64,000 nucleotides of DNA from Sphingomonas sp. NBWT7. Lineage in GTDB: Bacteria > Pseudomonadota > Alphaproteobacteria > Sphingomonadales > Sphingomonadaceae. The translations under genes and the position numbers were made by a program. Shown here one piece after another: positions 7,405-16,656 of this stretch. Under the pieces are notes generated by a model. The model made no database searches. It had not been told where the DNA came from and worked only from the letters and a program-made list of their open reading frames with translations. Location: NCBI RefSeq assembly GCF_014217605.1, contig NZ_CP043639.1:2193501-2257500 (forward strand). Reading direction: 5' to 3'. Every line of letters begins with the position of its first letter. The first letter of the stretch is position 1.

Positions 7405-8294
7405 CAATCTGCCCCTGAGATCTGGCGAGTGTCGTCGGTGCGCGCGCCCGGCACACCGGCCTGCGTGGTCTGTTGTGCGGACGCGTGCTCGTGTGCGTGC
7501 GCCTGCTCCTGCGCTTCCTGCGTCGCCACCGCGGCGCGCCCGCGCGGGCCGCGGAAATATTCCTGGATCCAGGGATGGTCGAGCGCAAGCAGCTCGTCGA
7601 TCGTGCCCACCGCGATCACGCGCTTGTCGGCCAGCACCGCCACCCGGTCGCAGATCGCGTACAGCGTGTCGAGATCGTGCGTGATCAGGAACACCGTGAG
7701 CCCCAGCGTCTTCTGCAGCGACTTGGTGAGATCGTCGAACGCCGCCGCGCCGATCGGATCAAGTCCGGCGGTCGGCTCGTCGAGGAACAGTAGTTCGGGA
7801 TCGAGCGCGAGTGCGCGCGCGAGACCGGCGCGCTTCTTCATCCCGCCCGACAGCTCGGCAGGGTATTTCGGCCCCGCGTCCGCCGGCAGGCCGGTCATCG
7901 TCACCTTGTACGACGCGATCTCGTCGAGCAACGCGAGATCGAGCTGCGGATAGAATTCGCGCAGCGGCACCTGCACGTTCTCCGCCACTGTCAGCGTCGA
8001 GAACAAGGCACCGCCCTGGAACAGCACGCCCCAGCGCTTGCGGATCTCGACCGCGTCGGTCTCCTCGCGGCCCAGCGTCGGCTCGCCGAACACTGTCACC
8101 TCGCCGGCGACGGGGCTCTGCAACCCGATGATCGAGCGCATCAGCACCGACTTGCCCGTGCCCGAGCCGCCGACGACGCCCAAGATCTCGCCGCGCCGCA
8201 CGTCGAGGTCGAGATTCTCGTGCACCACCTGGTCGCCGAACGCGTTCTTGAGCCCGCGCACTTCGATGATGTTGTCGCGTGTCGCCGCCGGCAT
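7404..8294 (-). CDS. ABC transporter ATP-binding protein, MlaF-like
   Basis: A 296-residue ATPase. Walker A is G-G-S-G-T-G-K-S (42-49), the ABC signature L-S-G-G-M at 148-152, Walker B L-L-F-L-D-E-P at 168-174, and an I-T-H-D switch histidine follows. The L-S-G-G-M-x-K-R signature is the MlaF/Ttg2A form. The start at 8294 is chosen because family homology begins at the D-N-I-I-E-V-R strand and it makes a TGATG overlap with the permease stop; an open frame continues upstream but is antisense-like shadow of mlaE. The C-terminus bears an unusual extension with alternating histidines (H-A-H-E-H) of about 40 residues. Confidence 0.93.
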   Translation of the reverse strand: MPAATRDNIIEVRGLKNAFGDQVVHENLDLDVRRGEILGVVGGSGTGKSVLMRSIIGLQSPVAGEVTVFGEPTLGREETDAVEIRKRWGVLFQGGALFSTLTVAENVQVPLREFYPQLDLALLDEIASYKVTMTGLPADAGPKYPAELSGGMKKRAGLARALALDPELLFLDEPTAGLDPIGAAAFDDLTKSLQKTLGLTVFLITHDLDTLYAICDRVAVLADKRVIAVGTIDELLALDHPWIQEYFRGPRGRAAVATQEAQEQAHAHEHASAQQTTQAGVPGARTDDTRQISGAD

Positions 8295-9391
8295 CAGATC
8301 CACCCGATCCGCTCGAAGAATACGGCGAAGATCGCGTCGAGGACGATGACGAGGAAGATCGCCTGCACCACGGCCGACGTCGTCCGCGTGCCGACCTGTT
8401 CGGCATCGCCCTCCACCTGCATCCCCTGGAAGCAGCCGGCGACCGCGATGATCGCGCCGAACACCGGCGCCTTGATCAGCCCGACATAGAGATCGGTGAT
8501 CGGCACCACCTCCCGCAGCCGCGCGATATAGGTGACGGGCGGGATCTCGAGCTGCCACCAGCACAACAGCCCGCCGCCGATAATCGCGATCAGCGAAGAA
8601 TAGAAGCCTAGCAGCGGCATCAGCACGACGGCGGCGATCGTGCGCGGCAGCACCAGCGCCTCCATCGGAGAGACGCCGATCGTGCGCATCGCATCGATCT
8701 CCTCGGTCAGCTTCATCGTGCCGAGCTGCGCCGCGAACGACGATCCCGATCGGCCGGCGACCATGATCGCGGTCATCAGCACGCCTAGTTCGCGCAGCGT
8801 GATCCGCCCGATGAGGTTGATCGTGAACACCTCCGCGCCGAACTGGCGCAGCTGTACCGCGCCCTGCTGCGCGATGACGATGCCGATCAGGAAGCTCATC
8901 AACCCGACGATGCCGAGCGCCGAGACGCCGACGACCTCGAACCGCTGCACCGTCGCGTTGAAGCGGAAGCGGTGCGGGTGGCGGATGACGTTGAAGAACG
9001 CGATCACCGTCGCGCCGAGGAAACCGAGCAGCCCGAGCAGCGTCCGCCCGGCGATCGCCACCGCCTCGCCGATCTCGCCCAGCACGCGCGTGAACGGGCT
9101 GATCGGGGCTTTGCGCATCGGCGCGGCCTGATCGGCGCGCTGCACCTGTTCCAGCAGATGCTGCTGCTCGGGCTTCAGCCCCTCGATCGCGGCGTTGGTA
9201 CGCTTGGCGAAGCGATGCACGATCCACGCACCGATCGTGTCGATCCGGTCGATCCCCGACAGGTCGATCGCCGATACGCTGCCACCATGCGCGTCGAGCC
9301 GATTGGGCAAATCGCCGATCTGCGCCAACGACAGGTCGCCGGTAAAGCGCAACCGTCCCCCGTCATCGCTGAAGTCGGCCAATGCGCCCAT
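8294..9391 (-). CDS. MlaE-like lipid transport permease with N-terminal STAS-like domain
   Basis: A 365-residue inner-membrane permease. Residues 1-90 form a STAS-like domain (L-S-G-I-D-R-I-D-T-I-G-A pattern), which in E. coli is a separate protein (MlaB). The remainder is the MlaE permease domain with G-x-V-I-A-Q-Q-G-A-x-Q-L and the conserved E-L-G-x-L-M-T-A-I-M-V-A-G-R-S-G-S motif, and about five membrane helices. It is the first gene of the operon mlaE-mlaF-mlaD-lipoprotein, which should maintain outer membrane lipid asymmetry by moving phospholipid between membranes. Confidence 0.92.
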   Translation of the reverse strand: MGALADFSDDGGRLRFTGDLSLAQIGDLPNRLDAHGGSVSAIDLSGIDRIDTIGAWIVHRFAKRTNAAIEGLKPEQQHLLEQVQRADQAAPMRKAPISPFTRVLGEIGEAVAIAGRTLLGLLGFLGATVIAFFNVIRHPHRFRFNATVQRFEVVGVSALGIVGLMSFLIGIVIAQQGAVQLRQFGAEVFTINLIGRITLRELGVLMTAIMVAGRSGSSFAAQLGTMKLTEEIDAMRTIGVSPMEALVLPRTIAAVVLMPLLGFYSSLIAIIGGGLLCWWQLEIPPVTYIARLREVVPITDLYVGLIKAPVFGAIIAVAGCFQGMQVEGDAEQVGTRTTSAVVQAIFLVIVLDAIFAVFFERIGWI

Positions 9392-9490
9392 TCCCCCGCC
9401 TCTAGCGGGAAGTACCGCCAGCCGACAAGATGAACGTGCGGTGCGACGGGTTGTTGCACGCCCGTCCGGCGATCGTACGCCAGCGTGCCG

Positions 9491-10756
9491 TTACAGGACG
9501 ACGTCGACGCTATGGATGCCAAGCCCGACGAGGCCGCCGACGAGCGTGCCGTTGATGCGGATGAACTGCAGGTCCTTGCCCACCGCGTGTTCCAGCCGCT
9601 GCGTAATCGTCTGCGCGTCCCACCCGCGCACCGTCTCGGAGACAAGGCCGACGATCACATCACCGTAATCCGCCGCCGCGCCCACCGCGACGCGGCGTGC
9701 GAAGCGGTTGATCGTGGTGCGCAGCCGCGCGTCGCGCTCCAGCGTCTGGCCCAGCTGGCGCAGCATCTCGCCGAGCTTCCCCGCGAGCAGCCGTTCGGGA
9801 TCGCGCGCGGCACGCAGCATCGCGTGGCGCGCCTGTTCCCACAGCCCGTTGATCCACTGCTGCATCGCCGGGTTCTCGAGCAGCGACAGCTTCAGCGTCT
9901 CGACGCGCGCGCGCATCTCGGGGTTGTGCTGCAGATCGTGCGCCAGGGTCGCCAGCGCCTCCTCCACTTTGGCGCGCATCGGATGTGCCGGCTGCTCGGC
10001 AACCTCGGCGAGCATCTTGTCGAGCCCGTCGATGATCTTGTTGGCCAGCGTCTCGTCGAGCCCGGTCCAGCGCAGGATCGCACCGGCGCGATCGTGCACC
10101 ATCGCGCGCACGATCGAATCGTTCGATTCAAGCACGGTGCGCGCCCAGCGCAGTGCACCGCCGATCACCGGCTGGTGGCGGTTCTCCGTCATCGCCGCCT
10201 CGAGCGCGCGTCCGAGCAGCGGCGACAGTTCGATCGTCCGCACCTGCGTCACCATCGCGCCGCGCACCATGCCGCCCAGCCGCTCCTGGTCGAGCGCCTG
10301 GAGCACCTCGACCGACAGGCGCGACGCGCCACGCGTTACGCGCTTGCTGCCTGCGGTGGGGTTGGCGAGCCAGCGGCCGACGGCGCTGGCAAGATCCATC
10401 CGCCGCATGCGCCGCGCGACGACGACGGGGATCAGAAAATAGTCACGCAGGAATTGCGCCAGCTGGTCGCCGATCCGGTCCTTGTTGCGCGGGATGATCG
10501 CGGTGTGCGGGATCGGCAGTCCCATCGGATGGCGGAATAGCGCGGTCACCGCGAACCAGTCCGCCAGCCCGCCCACCATCGCCGCCTCGGCGAAGGCGCG
10601 CACGAAGCCCCATGCCGGATGCAGCGGCTGGAGACCGCGCGCGACGAGGAACGTCACCGCCATCGCGACAAGCATGCCGGTCGCGACGAGCCGCATGCGC
10701 ACCAGCCCGGCGGGCGGACGTGTCGACGAAGGGCGCCGTAGCGCGGGCGGCATCAT
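9491..10756 (-). CDS. DUF445 family membrane protein
   Basis: A 421-residue protein of the DUF445 family. Membrane helices lie near residues 23-40 and at the extreme C-terminus (G-x-L-V-G-G-L-V-G-L-G-I-H). The conserved N-terminal block F-A-E-A-A-M-V-G-G-L-A-D-W-F-A-V-T-A-L-F-R-H-P is clear (about 54-77), followed by P-H-T-A-I-I-P-x-N-K-D-R-I-G. The long middle is helical with repeated segments. The family is widespread and functionally undefined. The exact start among M1, M2 and M21 is uncertain; I keep the longest ATG form. Confidence 0.85.
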   Translation of the reverse strand: MMPPALRRPSSTRPPAGLVRMRLVATGMLVAMAVTFLVARGLQPLHPAWGFVRAFAEAAMVGGLADWFAVTALFRHPMGLPIPHTAIIPRNKDRIGDQLAQFLRDYFLIPVVVARRMRRMDLASAVGRWLANPTAGSKRVTRGASRLSVEVLQALDQERLGGMVRGAMVTQVRTIELSPLLGRALEAAMTENRHQPVIGGALRWARTVLESNDSIVRAMVHDRAGAILRWTGLDETLANKIIDGLDKMLAEVAEQPAHPMRAKVEEALATLAHDLQHNPEMRARVETLKLSLLENPAMQQWINGLWEQARHAMLRAARDPERLLAGKLGEMLRQLGQTLERDARLRTTINRFARRVAVGAAADYGDVIVGLVSETVRGWDAQTITQRLEHAVGKDLQFIRINGTLVGGLVGLGIHSVDVVL

Positions 10757-10813
10757 GCGCGCATCAATCCGCGACGCGCGCGATGGTTCACCTGCCGGCA
10801 GGGAGGCGCTGGC

Positions 10814-13800
10814 TCACTCCGCCGGCGCCTCGCCCTCGTGATAGCCGATCCGGCCGTGCGGCGCGGGCAGCGGCCCGCCGCCCGGCTTGTGATCGATCAC
10901 CGGTTTCCCGTCGTCGCCGGGGCGATAGGTCAGCAGCTTGCGGCCGAGCCACGGGCCGATCCGCCGCTCGGTGCCGATCGCGAGGCTGAACGATGCGGGG
11001 ACGATGACGAGCGTCAGCACCGTCGACACGATCAGCCCGCCGATCACCACGATACCCATCGGCGCGCGCCATGCGCCGTCGCCGGTCAGCGCCAGCGCGG
11101 TCGGCACCATCCCCGCGACCATCGCCACCGTCGTCATCACGATCGGCTGCGCGCGCTTGTGCCCGGCGTCGACGATCGCCTCGTAGATCGGCACGCCGCT
11201 GTTGATCTCCTCCAGCGCGAAGTCGATCAGCAGGATCGAGTTCTTGGCGACGATACCGAGCAGCATCAGCAGTCCGATGAACACTGGCATCGACAGCGGA
11301 TTGCCGGTGATCATCAGCGCAATCACGCCGCCCAGCGGCGCCAGCAGCAGCGAGCCCATGTTGACGAGCGGCGGCAGCAGCCGGCGATACAGCAGCACCA
11401 GCACCGAGAAGACGAGAAACACGCCCGCGATCACCGCGAAGACGAAGTTGATCAGCATCTCCATCTGCCACTTCGCCTGACCGACGCTCATCTTCTGCAC
11501 GCCGATCGGCAGGTCCTTCATGATCGGCAGCGCGTTCACCTGCTGCATCGCATTCGACAGGACGAGGCCGGGCGCGAGATCCGCACCGATCGTCAGCTGG
11601 CGCTGCTGATTGAGCCGGTTGATCTTGGTCGGGCCCGAGCCGAAGCCGATGTCGGCGACGACCGACAGCGGTACCGATCCGCCGTTCTGCGTCTGCACCG
11701 GCAGGTTGCGGATCGTCGCCATGCGCGATCGCGATGCCTGTTCGAGCGCCACGCGGATCGGGATCTGGCGATCGTTGAGCGAGAAGCGCGCACTGTTCTG
11801 GTCGATATCGCCCAGCGTCGCGATGCGGATCGCGCTCGACAGCGCGCTCGTCGTCACGCCGAGGTCGGCGGCAAGGTCGAGCCGCGGCTTGATGACGATC
11901 TCGGGCCGGTTGAGGTCGCCCGCGATGCGCGGCGCGAGGAAGCCGGGGATCTTTGCCATGTCGGCGACGATCTTGTCGGCGGTCTGGCGCAGCAGCACGG
12001 GATCGTCGCCGCCCAGCGTCACCGACACGTCGCGGTTGTTGTCGCCCCAGCCGAACTGCGACTGGAAGTTGACGCGCGCGTCGGGAATCTTGGCGAGCTC
12101 GGGCGCCAGCGCACGCTCGAACTCGGTCGACGTCTTGGCACGCGCACTGCCCTCGCCGTCGCCACTGAAGAACGCGGCGATGCGGCTGCCGAACGACGGC
12201 TTGTCCTTGAACTGCACCGTGACGCGCCCGTTGCCGACGCCGGCGCGGGTATAGACCGTTTCCGATTCGGGCTGCTTGCGCAGCAGCTCGTACACGCGAT
12301 CCACCGTCGCCTGCGTTTGCGCCAGCGTCGTCCCCGGCGCCATCGTGATCGTGACGGTGGAGCGTTCCTGGTCGGTTGACGGCTGGAACTGCATCGGCAG
12401 GCTCGCGAAGCCGAGCACCGTCAGCACGAAGGCGATGCCGCCGATCCCCATCGTCCAGATGCGGTGATCGCGCAGATAGCCCGTCAGGCGATGGATGCCG
12501 CCCTTGGCACGGATCGCCATCGACCGGCCGGGCTCGAGCGTCCAGCGCAGCACCGCCATGTAGATGTCCATCAGCCGCCCCTCGCCATGCGATTCGGGAC
12601 CCGCGGATTTCAGGAAATAGGCCGCGATCATCGGCGTGATGAGACGCGCGACGGCAAGGCTCATGAGCACCGCGACGACGACGGTCAGGCCGAAGTTCTT
12701 GAAGAACTGCCCCGACACGCCCGGCATCAGGCCGACCGGCAGGAACACCGCGACGATCGCCATCGTCGTCGCAAGCACCGCTAGGCCGATCTCGTCGGCG
12801 GCGTCGATCGATGCCTGATAGGCCGATTTGCCCATCCGCATGTGGCGCACGATATTCTCGATCTCGACGATCGCGTCGTCGACCAGCACGCCCGCGACGA
12901 GGCTGAGCGCCAGCAGCGTCATGCTGTTGAGCGAGAAGCCCATCATGTCCATGAAGAAGAATGCCGGGATCGCCGACAGCGGGATCGCGAGCGCGGAGAT
13001 GATCGTCGCGCGCCAGTCGCGCAGGAACAGGAACACGATGAACACGGCGAGCACCGCGCCCTCGATCATCGCGTGGATCGCGCTCTTATACTGCTCCATC
13101 GCATATTCGGAGCCGTTGATGCGCAGCTGGAAGCGCACCTTGGGGTTGCGCTTCTCGAGCTCCTCGAGCTTCTTCGCCGCTTCCTTGAAGACGGTGACTT
13201 CGGAATAGCCCTTGGCGCGCTTGAAGTCGAAGCTCAGCACCGGCAGCCCGTTGACGCCCGCCGCCGTGCGCTGCTCGGCGTAGAGATCGCGCACCGTCGC
13301 AACGTCGCTCAGCTTCACCGTGCGTCCGTTTCCGATCGCGATCTGCGTCTGCCCTAGATCGTACGCGTTGCGCGCATTGCCCAGCACGCGGACCGACTGT
13401 TCGGCGCCCGCGATCTCCGCGCGCCCGCCCGCCGCGTTGAGGTTTACCTGGCGCAGCTGCGTGTTGATCTGCGTCGCGGTGAGGCCGTACGCGGCAAGCT
13501 TCGCCGGATCGAGGATCACGCGGATCTCGCGATCGACCCCGCCGTTGCGCTCCACCGAGCCCATGCCCTCGACCGACAGCAGCTCTTTGGTCACCGTATT
13601 GTCGATGTACCAGCTCAGCTGCTCGATCGTCATGTCGGTGCCGATCACAGAATAGCTGCCGAGATCGCCGTCGTTGATCTTCACGCGGCTGATCTGCGGC
13701 TCGAGAATGCCCTCGGGCAGGTTCGAGCGGATCTGCGTCACCGCGTCGCGCACCTCGTTCACCGCGCGGTCGACCGGCGTGCCGATGTCGAGCTGGATCA

Positions 13801-14083
13801 GCGTCTCGGAACTGCCCTCGCTGACGAACGACTGGATCTCGTCGACGCCCTCGATCGTGCGCACCGCCGCCTCGACGCGCTGCGTCACCTGTGTCTCGAG
13901 CTCGCTCGGCGCGGCGCCCGGCTGCGAGATCTCGACCGCGACCGCCGGGAAATCGATGTCCGGCTCGCGGTTGATGTCCATGCGGACGAAGCTGATGATC
14001 CCCGCAACCGTCAGGATGACGAACAGGACGATCGACGGCACCGGATTGCGGATCGACCAGGCCGAGATGTTGCGGAAATCCAT
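10814..14083 (-). CDS. RND multidrug efflux transporter permease (HAE1/AcrB-like)
   Basis: A 1089-residue inner-membrane RND pump. It shows the two-fold repeat: N-terminal helix, large periplasmic loop, six helices, a second helix plus loop, and final helices. The proton-relay motif G-V-L-V-D-D-A-I-V-E-I-E-N-I lies about residue 400 and the F-F-M-D-M-M-G-F-S-L-N-x-M-T segment just before it. The N-terminus (P-V-x-x-I-V-L-F-V-I-L-T-V-A-G) is typical. It exports lipophilic toxins with a periplasmic adaptor and an outer-membrane channel. The adaptor gene is immediately upstream with a 4-base gap; no TolC-like gene is adjacent. Confidence 0.95.
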   Translation of the reverse strand: MDFRNISAWSIRNPVPSIVLFVILTVAGIISFVRMDINREPDIDFPAVAVEISQPGAAPSELETQVTQRVEAAVRTIEGVDEIQSFVSEGSSETLIQLDIGTPVDRAVNEVRDAVTQIRSNLPEGILEPQISRVKINDGDLGSYSVIGTDMTIEQLSWYIDNTVTKELLSVEGMGSVERNGGVDREIRVILDPAKLAAYGLTATQINTQLRQVNLNAAGGRAEIAGAEQSVRVLGNARNAYDLGQTQIAIGNGRTVKLSDVATVRDLYAEQRTAAGVNGLPVLSFDFKRAKGYSEVTVFKEAAKKLEELEKRNPKVRFQLRINGSEYAMEQYKSAIHAMIEGAVLAVFIVFLFLRDWRATIISALAIPLSAIPAFFFMDMMGFSLNSMTLLALSLVAGVLVDDAIVEIENIVRHMRMGKSAYQASIDAADEIGLAVLATTMAIVAVFLPVGLMPGVSGQFFKNFGLTVVVAVLMSLAVARLITPMIAAYFLKSAGPESHGEGRLMDIYMAVLRWTLEPGRSMAIRAKGGIHRLTGYLRDHRIWTMGIGGIAFVLTVLGFASLPMQFQPSTDQERSTVTITMAPGTTLAQTQATVDRVYELLRKQPESETVYTRAGVGNGRVTVQFKDKPSFGSRIAAFFSGDGEGSARAKTSTEFERALAPELAKIPDARVNFQSQFGWGDNNRDVSVTLGGDDPVLLRQTADKIVADMAKIPGFLAPRIAGDLNRPEIVIKPRLDLAADLGVTTSALSSAIRIATLGDIDQNSARFSLNDRQIPIRVALEQASRSRMATIRNLPVQTQNGGSVPLSVVADIGFGSGPTKINRLNQQRQLTIGADLAPGLVLSNAMQQVNALPIMKDLPIGVQKMSVGQAKWQMEMLINFVFAVIAGVFLVFSVLVLLYRRLLPPLVNMGSLLLAPLGGVIALMITGNPLSMPVFIGLLMLLGIVAKNSILLIDFALEEINSGVPIYEAIVDAGHKRAQPIVMTTVAMVAGMVPTALALTGDGAWRAPMGIVVIGGLIVSTVLTLVIVPASFSLAIGTERRIGPWLGRKLLTYRPGDDGKPVIDHKPGGGPLPAPHGRIGYHEGEAPAE

Positions 14084-14087
14084 CGCG

Positions 14088-15284
14088 TCACACTCCGCTG
14101 TTGGTCATCGGCTGGCGCTTGACCAGCACCGGCGCGATCTTCTGCCCGGGGTTGAGGAACGCGCCGGCCGAAACGACCACGCGCTCGCTGCCGTCCAGCC
14201 CGTCGGCGATCGCCACCGACGTGTCGTTCACCGTGCCAAGCCGCACTCCGCGCCGCCGCACGACATTGTCCTGGTCGGCGACATAGACGAAATTGCCCTT
14301 GTCGTCGCTCATGATCGCCGACTGCGGCAGTTCGGGGACGTTGGCCGTCCCGCCGACGATCACCGCCGAGGCGAAGCCGCCCGGCCGCAGCGCGGGATCG
14401 TAGCCGAGCGCGATGCGCGCGATGCCCTGGCGCGTCGCGGGATCGATCACCGGCGACACCTGCCACACCTGGCCGTCGAACGATCGCGTATCGCCGACCG
14501 GCGTCACCTTGGCGCGCACGCCGGGCCGCAGCGTCACCAGATCGCTCTCGGCGAGCTGCGCGCGCAGCTCCATCTCGCCGCCCTTGGCCATGCGGAACAG
14601 CGTGCCCGATGCCGAGCTGATGATCTGTCCCGGCTCCACCTGCCGCGTCAGCACCAGCCCCGCGGCCGGCGCACGAATGTCGAGCCGGCCGTTGCGCGCG
14701 CGCTGCTCGGACGCTGTCGCCGTGGCCACCTTGACGCGCGCCGCCGCCGCATCCCGTGTCGCGATACGCCGCTGCACGTCGGCCTGGCTGATGAAGCCGC
14801 GCCCGACGAGCTGCTGCGCGCGATCGAGCTCGGACTGCGCCAGCGTCAGATCGGCGCGCGCGACGTTGACCTGCGCGGCGAGGCTCGCCGCAGTCTGCGT
14901 CTGCACCGACCGATCGACCGTGGCGAGCACCTGGCCCGCGCCGACCCACTGGCCCGGCTCGACCAGCACGCGCGTCACCATGCCGCCCTCGCCCGCGACG
15001 CCGACCGGCATTTCGCGGCGCGCGGCGAGCGTGCCGTTGGCGCTGATTGCCCGGTCCACCGCGGCGCGACCCGGCACAACCACGGTAACGCTCGGCGCCT
15101 GATCCGCTGCCGATCCCTTGGGCGCCGGCGCGTCCCCGCGCGAGAAGAACCACGCCGTCGCCGCGACGACGAGCACGGCCACCAGCGCGCCGATCAGCCA
15201 CCGCCGGCGCCGCCGCGCGGCGCTCGACTCCGGCCCCTCGAGCATCAGTGTCTCGCCCTCAAGGTTGCCGGCTTCGTAATTCAT
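14088..15284 (-). CDS. RND efflux periplasmic adaptor (membrane fusion protein)
   Basis: About 398 residues: a single N-terminal membrane anchor following an R-R-R-R-R-W stretch (residues about 30-55), a barrel-sandwich hybrid (G-x-L-A-A-R-R-E-M-P-V-G-V), an alpha-hairpin with Q-T-Q-T-A-A-S-L-A-A-Q-V-x-x-A, then beta-barrel and membrane-proximal domains. It bridges the RND permease to an outer-membrane channel. The ATG at 15284 is favoured; an in-frame GTG at 15293 lies only 3 codons upstream. The pair adaptor-permease forms an operon whose control region holds a palindrome (15304-15321). Confidence 0.9.
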   Translation of the reverse strand: MNYEAGNLEGETLMLEGPESSAARRRRRWLIGALVAVLVVAATAWFFSRGDAPAPKGSAADQAPSVTVVVPGRAAVDRAISANGTLAARREMPVGVAGEGGMVTRVLVEPGQWVGAGQVLATVDRSVQTQTAASLAAQVNVARADLTLAQSELDRAQQLVGRGFISQADVQRRIATRDAAAARVKVATATASEQRARNGRLDIRAPAAGLVLTRQVEPGQIISSASGTLFRMAKGGEMELRAQLAESDLVTLRPGVRAKVTPVGDTRSFDGQVWQVSPVIDPATRQGIARIALGYDPALRPGGFASAVIVGGTANVPELPQSAIMSDDKGNFVYVADQDNVVRRRGVRLGTVNDTSVAIADGLDGSERVVVSAGAFLNPGQKIAPVLVKRQPMTNSGV

Positions 15285-15303
15285 GCCCCTCACATCCCGT
15301 TTC

Positions 15304-15321
15304 GATCCGCCATCGCGGATC
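15304..15321. promoter_or_regulatory. Palindrome upstream of RND efflux operon
   Basis: The sequence gatccgc-catc-gcggatc is a perfect inverted repeat with 7-bp arms, located about 20 bp upstream of the adaptor start. This is a usual place for a repressor operator in efflux operons. No adjacent TetR or MarR gene is present, so the regulator would act in trans. It could also be a simple mRNA leader hairpin. Confidence 0.4.
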
Positions 15322-15514
15322 GTCCGCCAGTCACGCCGGCTAAAGTAGCCACGCCAGCTGTATTATCGAAATATATCACCCGGCTCAAGCACCGGATTTT
15401 GCTCGCGGCGCGATGACAGAAAAAACGGTTCGCCTCAATATTCCTTCCGTTCAGCTTGCGTTCGACGCCATGCCGCCACAGCGGGCGTACCGACCAAAAC
15501 GGGAGATTGATTGC

Positions 15515-16246
15515 ATGCGTTACCAATTCGCCACAGCCGCCCTGCTTGCGCTGGCTTCGGCTGCGGTCCCGGCCGCGGCGCAGTCGCTCGACACGACGCC
15601 GATTCTGCCCGACGCGACGGTGCTCGACGTCGTGGCGACGGGTCGGACGATGCGCACGCCCGACATCGCGACGCTGCGCGCCGGCGTGGTGACGCAGTCG
15701 CCGACCGCCGCCGCCGCGCTGGCGGAGAACGCGCAGCGCATGGACCGGGTAATCGCGGCGCTGCGCGCGGCCGGAATCGCCGCGCGCGACATCGCCACCG
15801 CCAACGTCGGGCTGCAGCCACAATATCGCTATACCGACAATCAGCCGCCGGTGATCACCGGCTATCAGGCGACCAACACCGTGGCGGTCAAGTTTCGTGA
15901 CGTAGCTAAGAGCGGCGCGGCGCTCGACGCACTGGTCAAGGCGGGGGCGAACCAGATCGACGGGCCGCAGATGGCAGTCGACCAGCCTGAGGCGGCGCTC
16001 GACGCGGCACGCGCTGATGCGGTGAAGCGCGCCCGCGCCCGCGCCGAACTCTACGCCCAGGCCGCCGGGCTGCGCGTCGACCGGATCGCTGCGATCGACG
16101 AGGCGGGCGAGAACCGTGGTGACAGTCCGCGCCCGCCGGTGCTGCAATTTGCACGTGCGGAAATGGCGAGCGACGCGGCGACGCGGGTGATGCCGGGCGA
16201 GACGGAGATCAGCGCCACCGTTCGCATGCGCTTCATCCTGCGCTAG
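15515..16246 (+). CDS. SIMPL (DUF541) domain exported protein
   Basis: A 243-residue periplasmic protein. The signal peptide ends at A-A-A-Q (about residue 22). The SIMPL/DUF541 domain follows: V-x-A-T-G-R-T-M-R-x-P-D, then A-A-A-A-L-A-E-N-A-Q-R-M-D-R-V-I-A-A-L-R, I-A-T-A-N-V-G-L-Q-P-Q-Y-R-Y, and the second half with A-R-A-D-A-V-K-R-A-R-A-R-A-E-L-Y-A-x-A-A-G. Members such as BP26 form channel-like oligomers of unclear role. The frame is open further upstream, but the ATG at 15515 has a gggaga ribosome site 8 bases before it and directly starts a signal peptide. Confidence 0.88.
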   Translation: MRYQFATAALLALASAAVPAAAQSLDTTPILPDATVLDVVATGRTMRTPDIATLRAGVVTQSPTAAAALAENAQRMDRVIAALRAAGIAARDIATANVGLQPQYRYTDNQPPVITGYQATNTVAVKFRDVAKSGAALDALVKAGANQIDGPQMAVDQPEAALDAARADAVKRARARAELYAQAAGLRVDRIAAIDEAGENRGDSPRPPVLQFARAEMASDAATRVMPGETEISATVRMRFILR

Positions 16247-16252
16247 AATCGA

Positions 16253-16284
16253 GAACGGCCGCCCGATCGCTCGGGCGGCCGTTC
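16253..16284. terminator. Bidirectional stem-loop terminator between SIMPL and GlsB-like genes
   Basis: A perfect 14-bp stem (gaacggccgcccga / tcgggcggccgttc) closes a 4-base tcgc loop, in the 62-bp gap between two convergent genes. It lacks a long T-tract on either side, so termination strength is uncertain, but position and symmetry fit a shared terminator. Confidence 0.75.
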
Positions 16285-16308
16285 ATCAAGCCGAAATGGC
16301 GGTGCGCT

Positions 16309-16566
16309 TTAGCGCACGCTGCCACGACGGAACAGGTTGACGATCCCGAGCAGGACGACCGCGCCGAGCAGCGAGACGAGGAACGAGGTCAGCGTCAGCG
16401 GCGCGTTGTTGATCGAACCACCCGACATGACCAGGCCACCGATGAAGGCGCCGATCACGCCGACGACGATGTTCAGGAAGATGCCCTGCTGCGCGTCGGT
16501 GCGCATGATGATGCTCGCCAGCCAGCCGATCACACCGCCGACAATCAACCAGAGAATGATACCCAT
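16309..16566 (-). CDS. GlsB/YeaQ/YmgE family membrane protein
   Basis: An 85-residue, very hydrophobic protein with three predicted helices and the family pattern I-x-G-x-I-x-G-W-L-A-S-x-I-M-R-T-D-A-Q-Q-G, then N-I-V-V-G-V-I-G-A-F-I-G-G. The family is often induced in stress or stationary phase and was once called transglycosylase-associated; no activity is established. I choose the ATG at 16566 over an upstream in-frame start because an aggggaa ribosome site precedes it by 7 bases and homology starts there. Confidence 0.9.
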   Translation of the reverse strand: MGIILWLIVGGVIGWLASIIMRTDAQQGIFLNIVVGVIGAFIGGLVMSGGSINNAPLTLTSFLVSLLGAVVLLGIVNLFRRGSVR

Positions 16567-16656
16567 AACTAATTCCCCTACGTTAACCGCCCGCACGGTG
16601 GGGCGCTGGGGAGAAGACTCATGGACGCCAAAGTTGTTCCGCTCGCGTAATGCGGA

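Noticed and set aside
10838..12379. 513-codon plus-strand frame opposite the RND permease
   Set aside because: His/Arg-rich shadow of the efflux pump.
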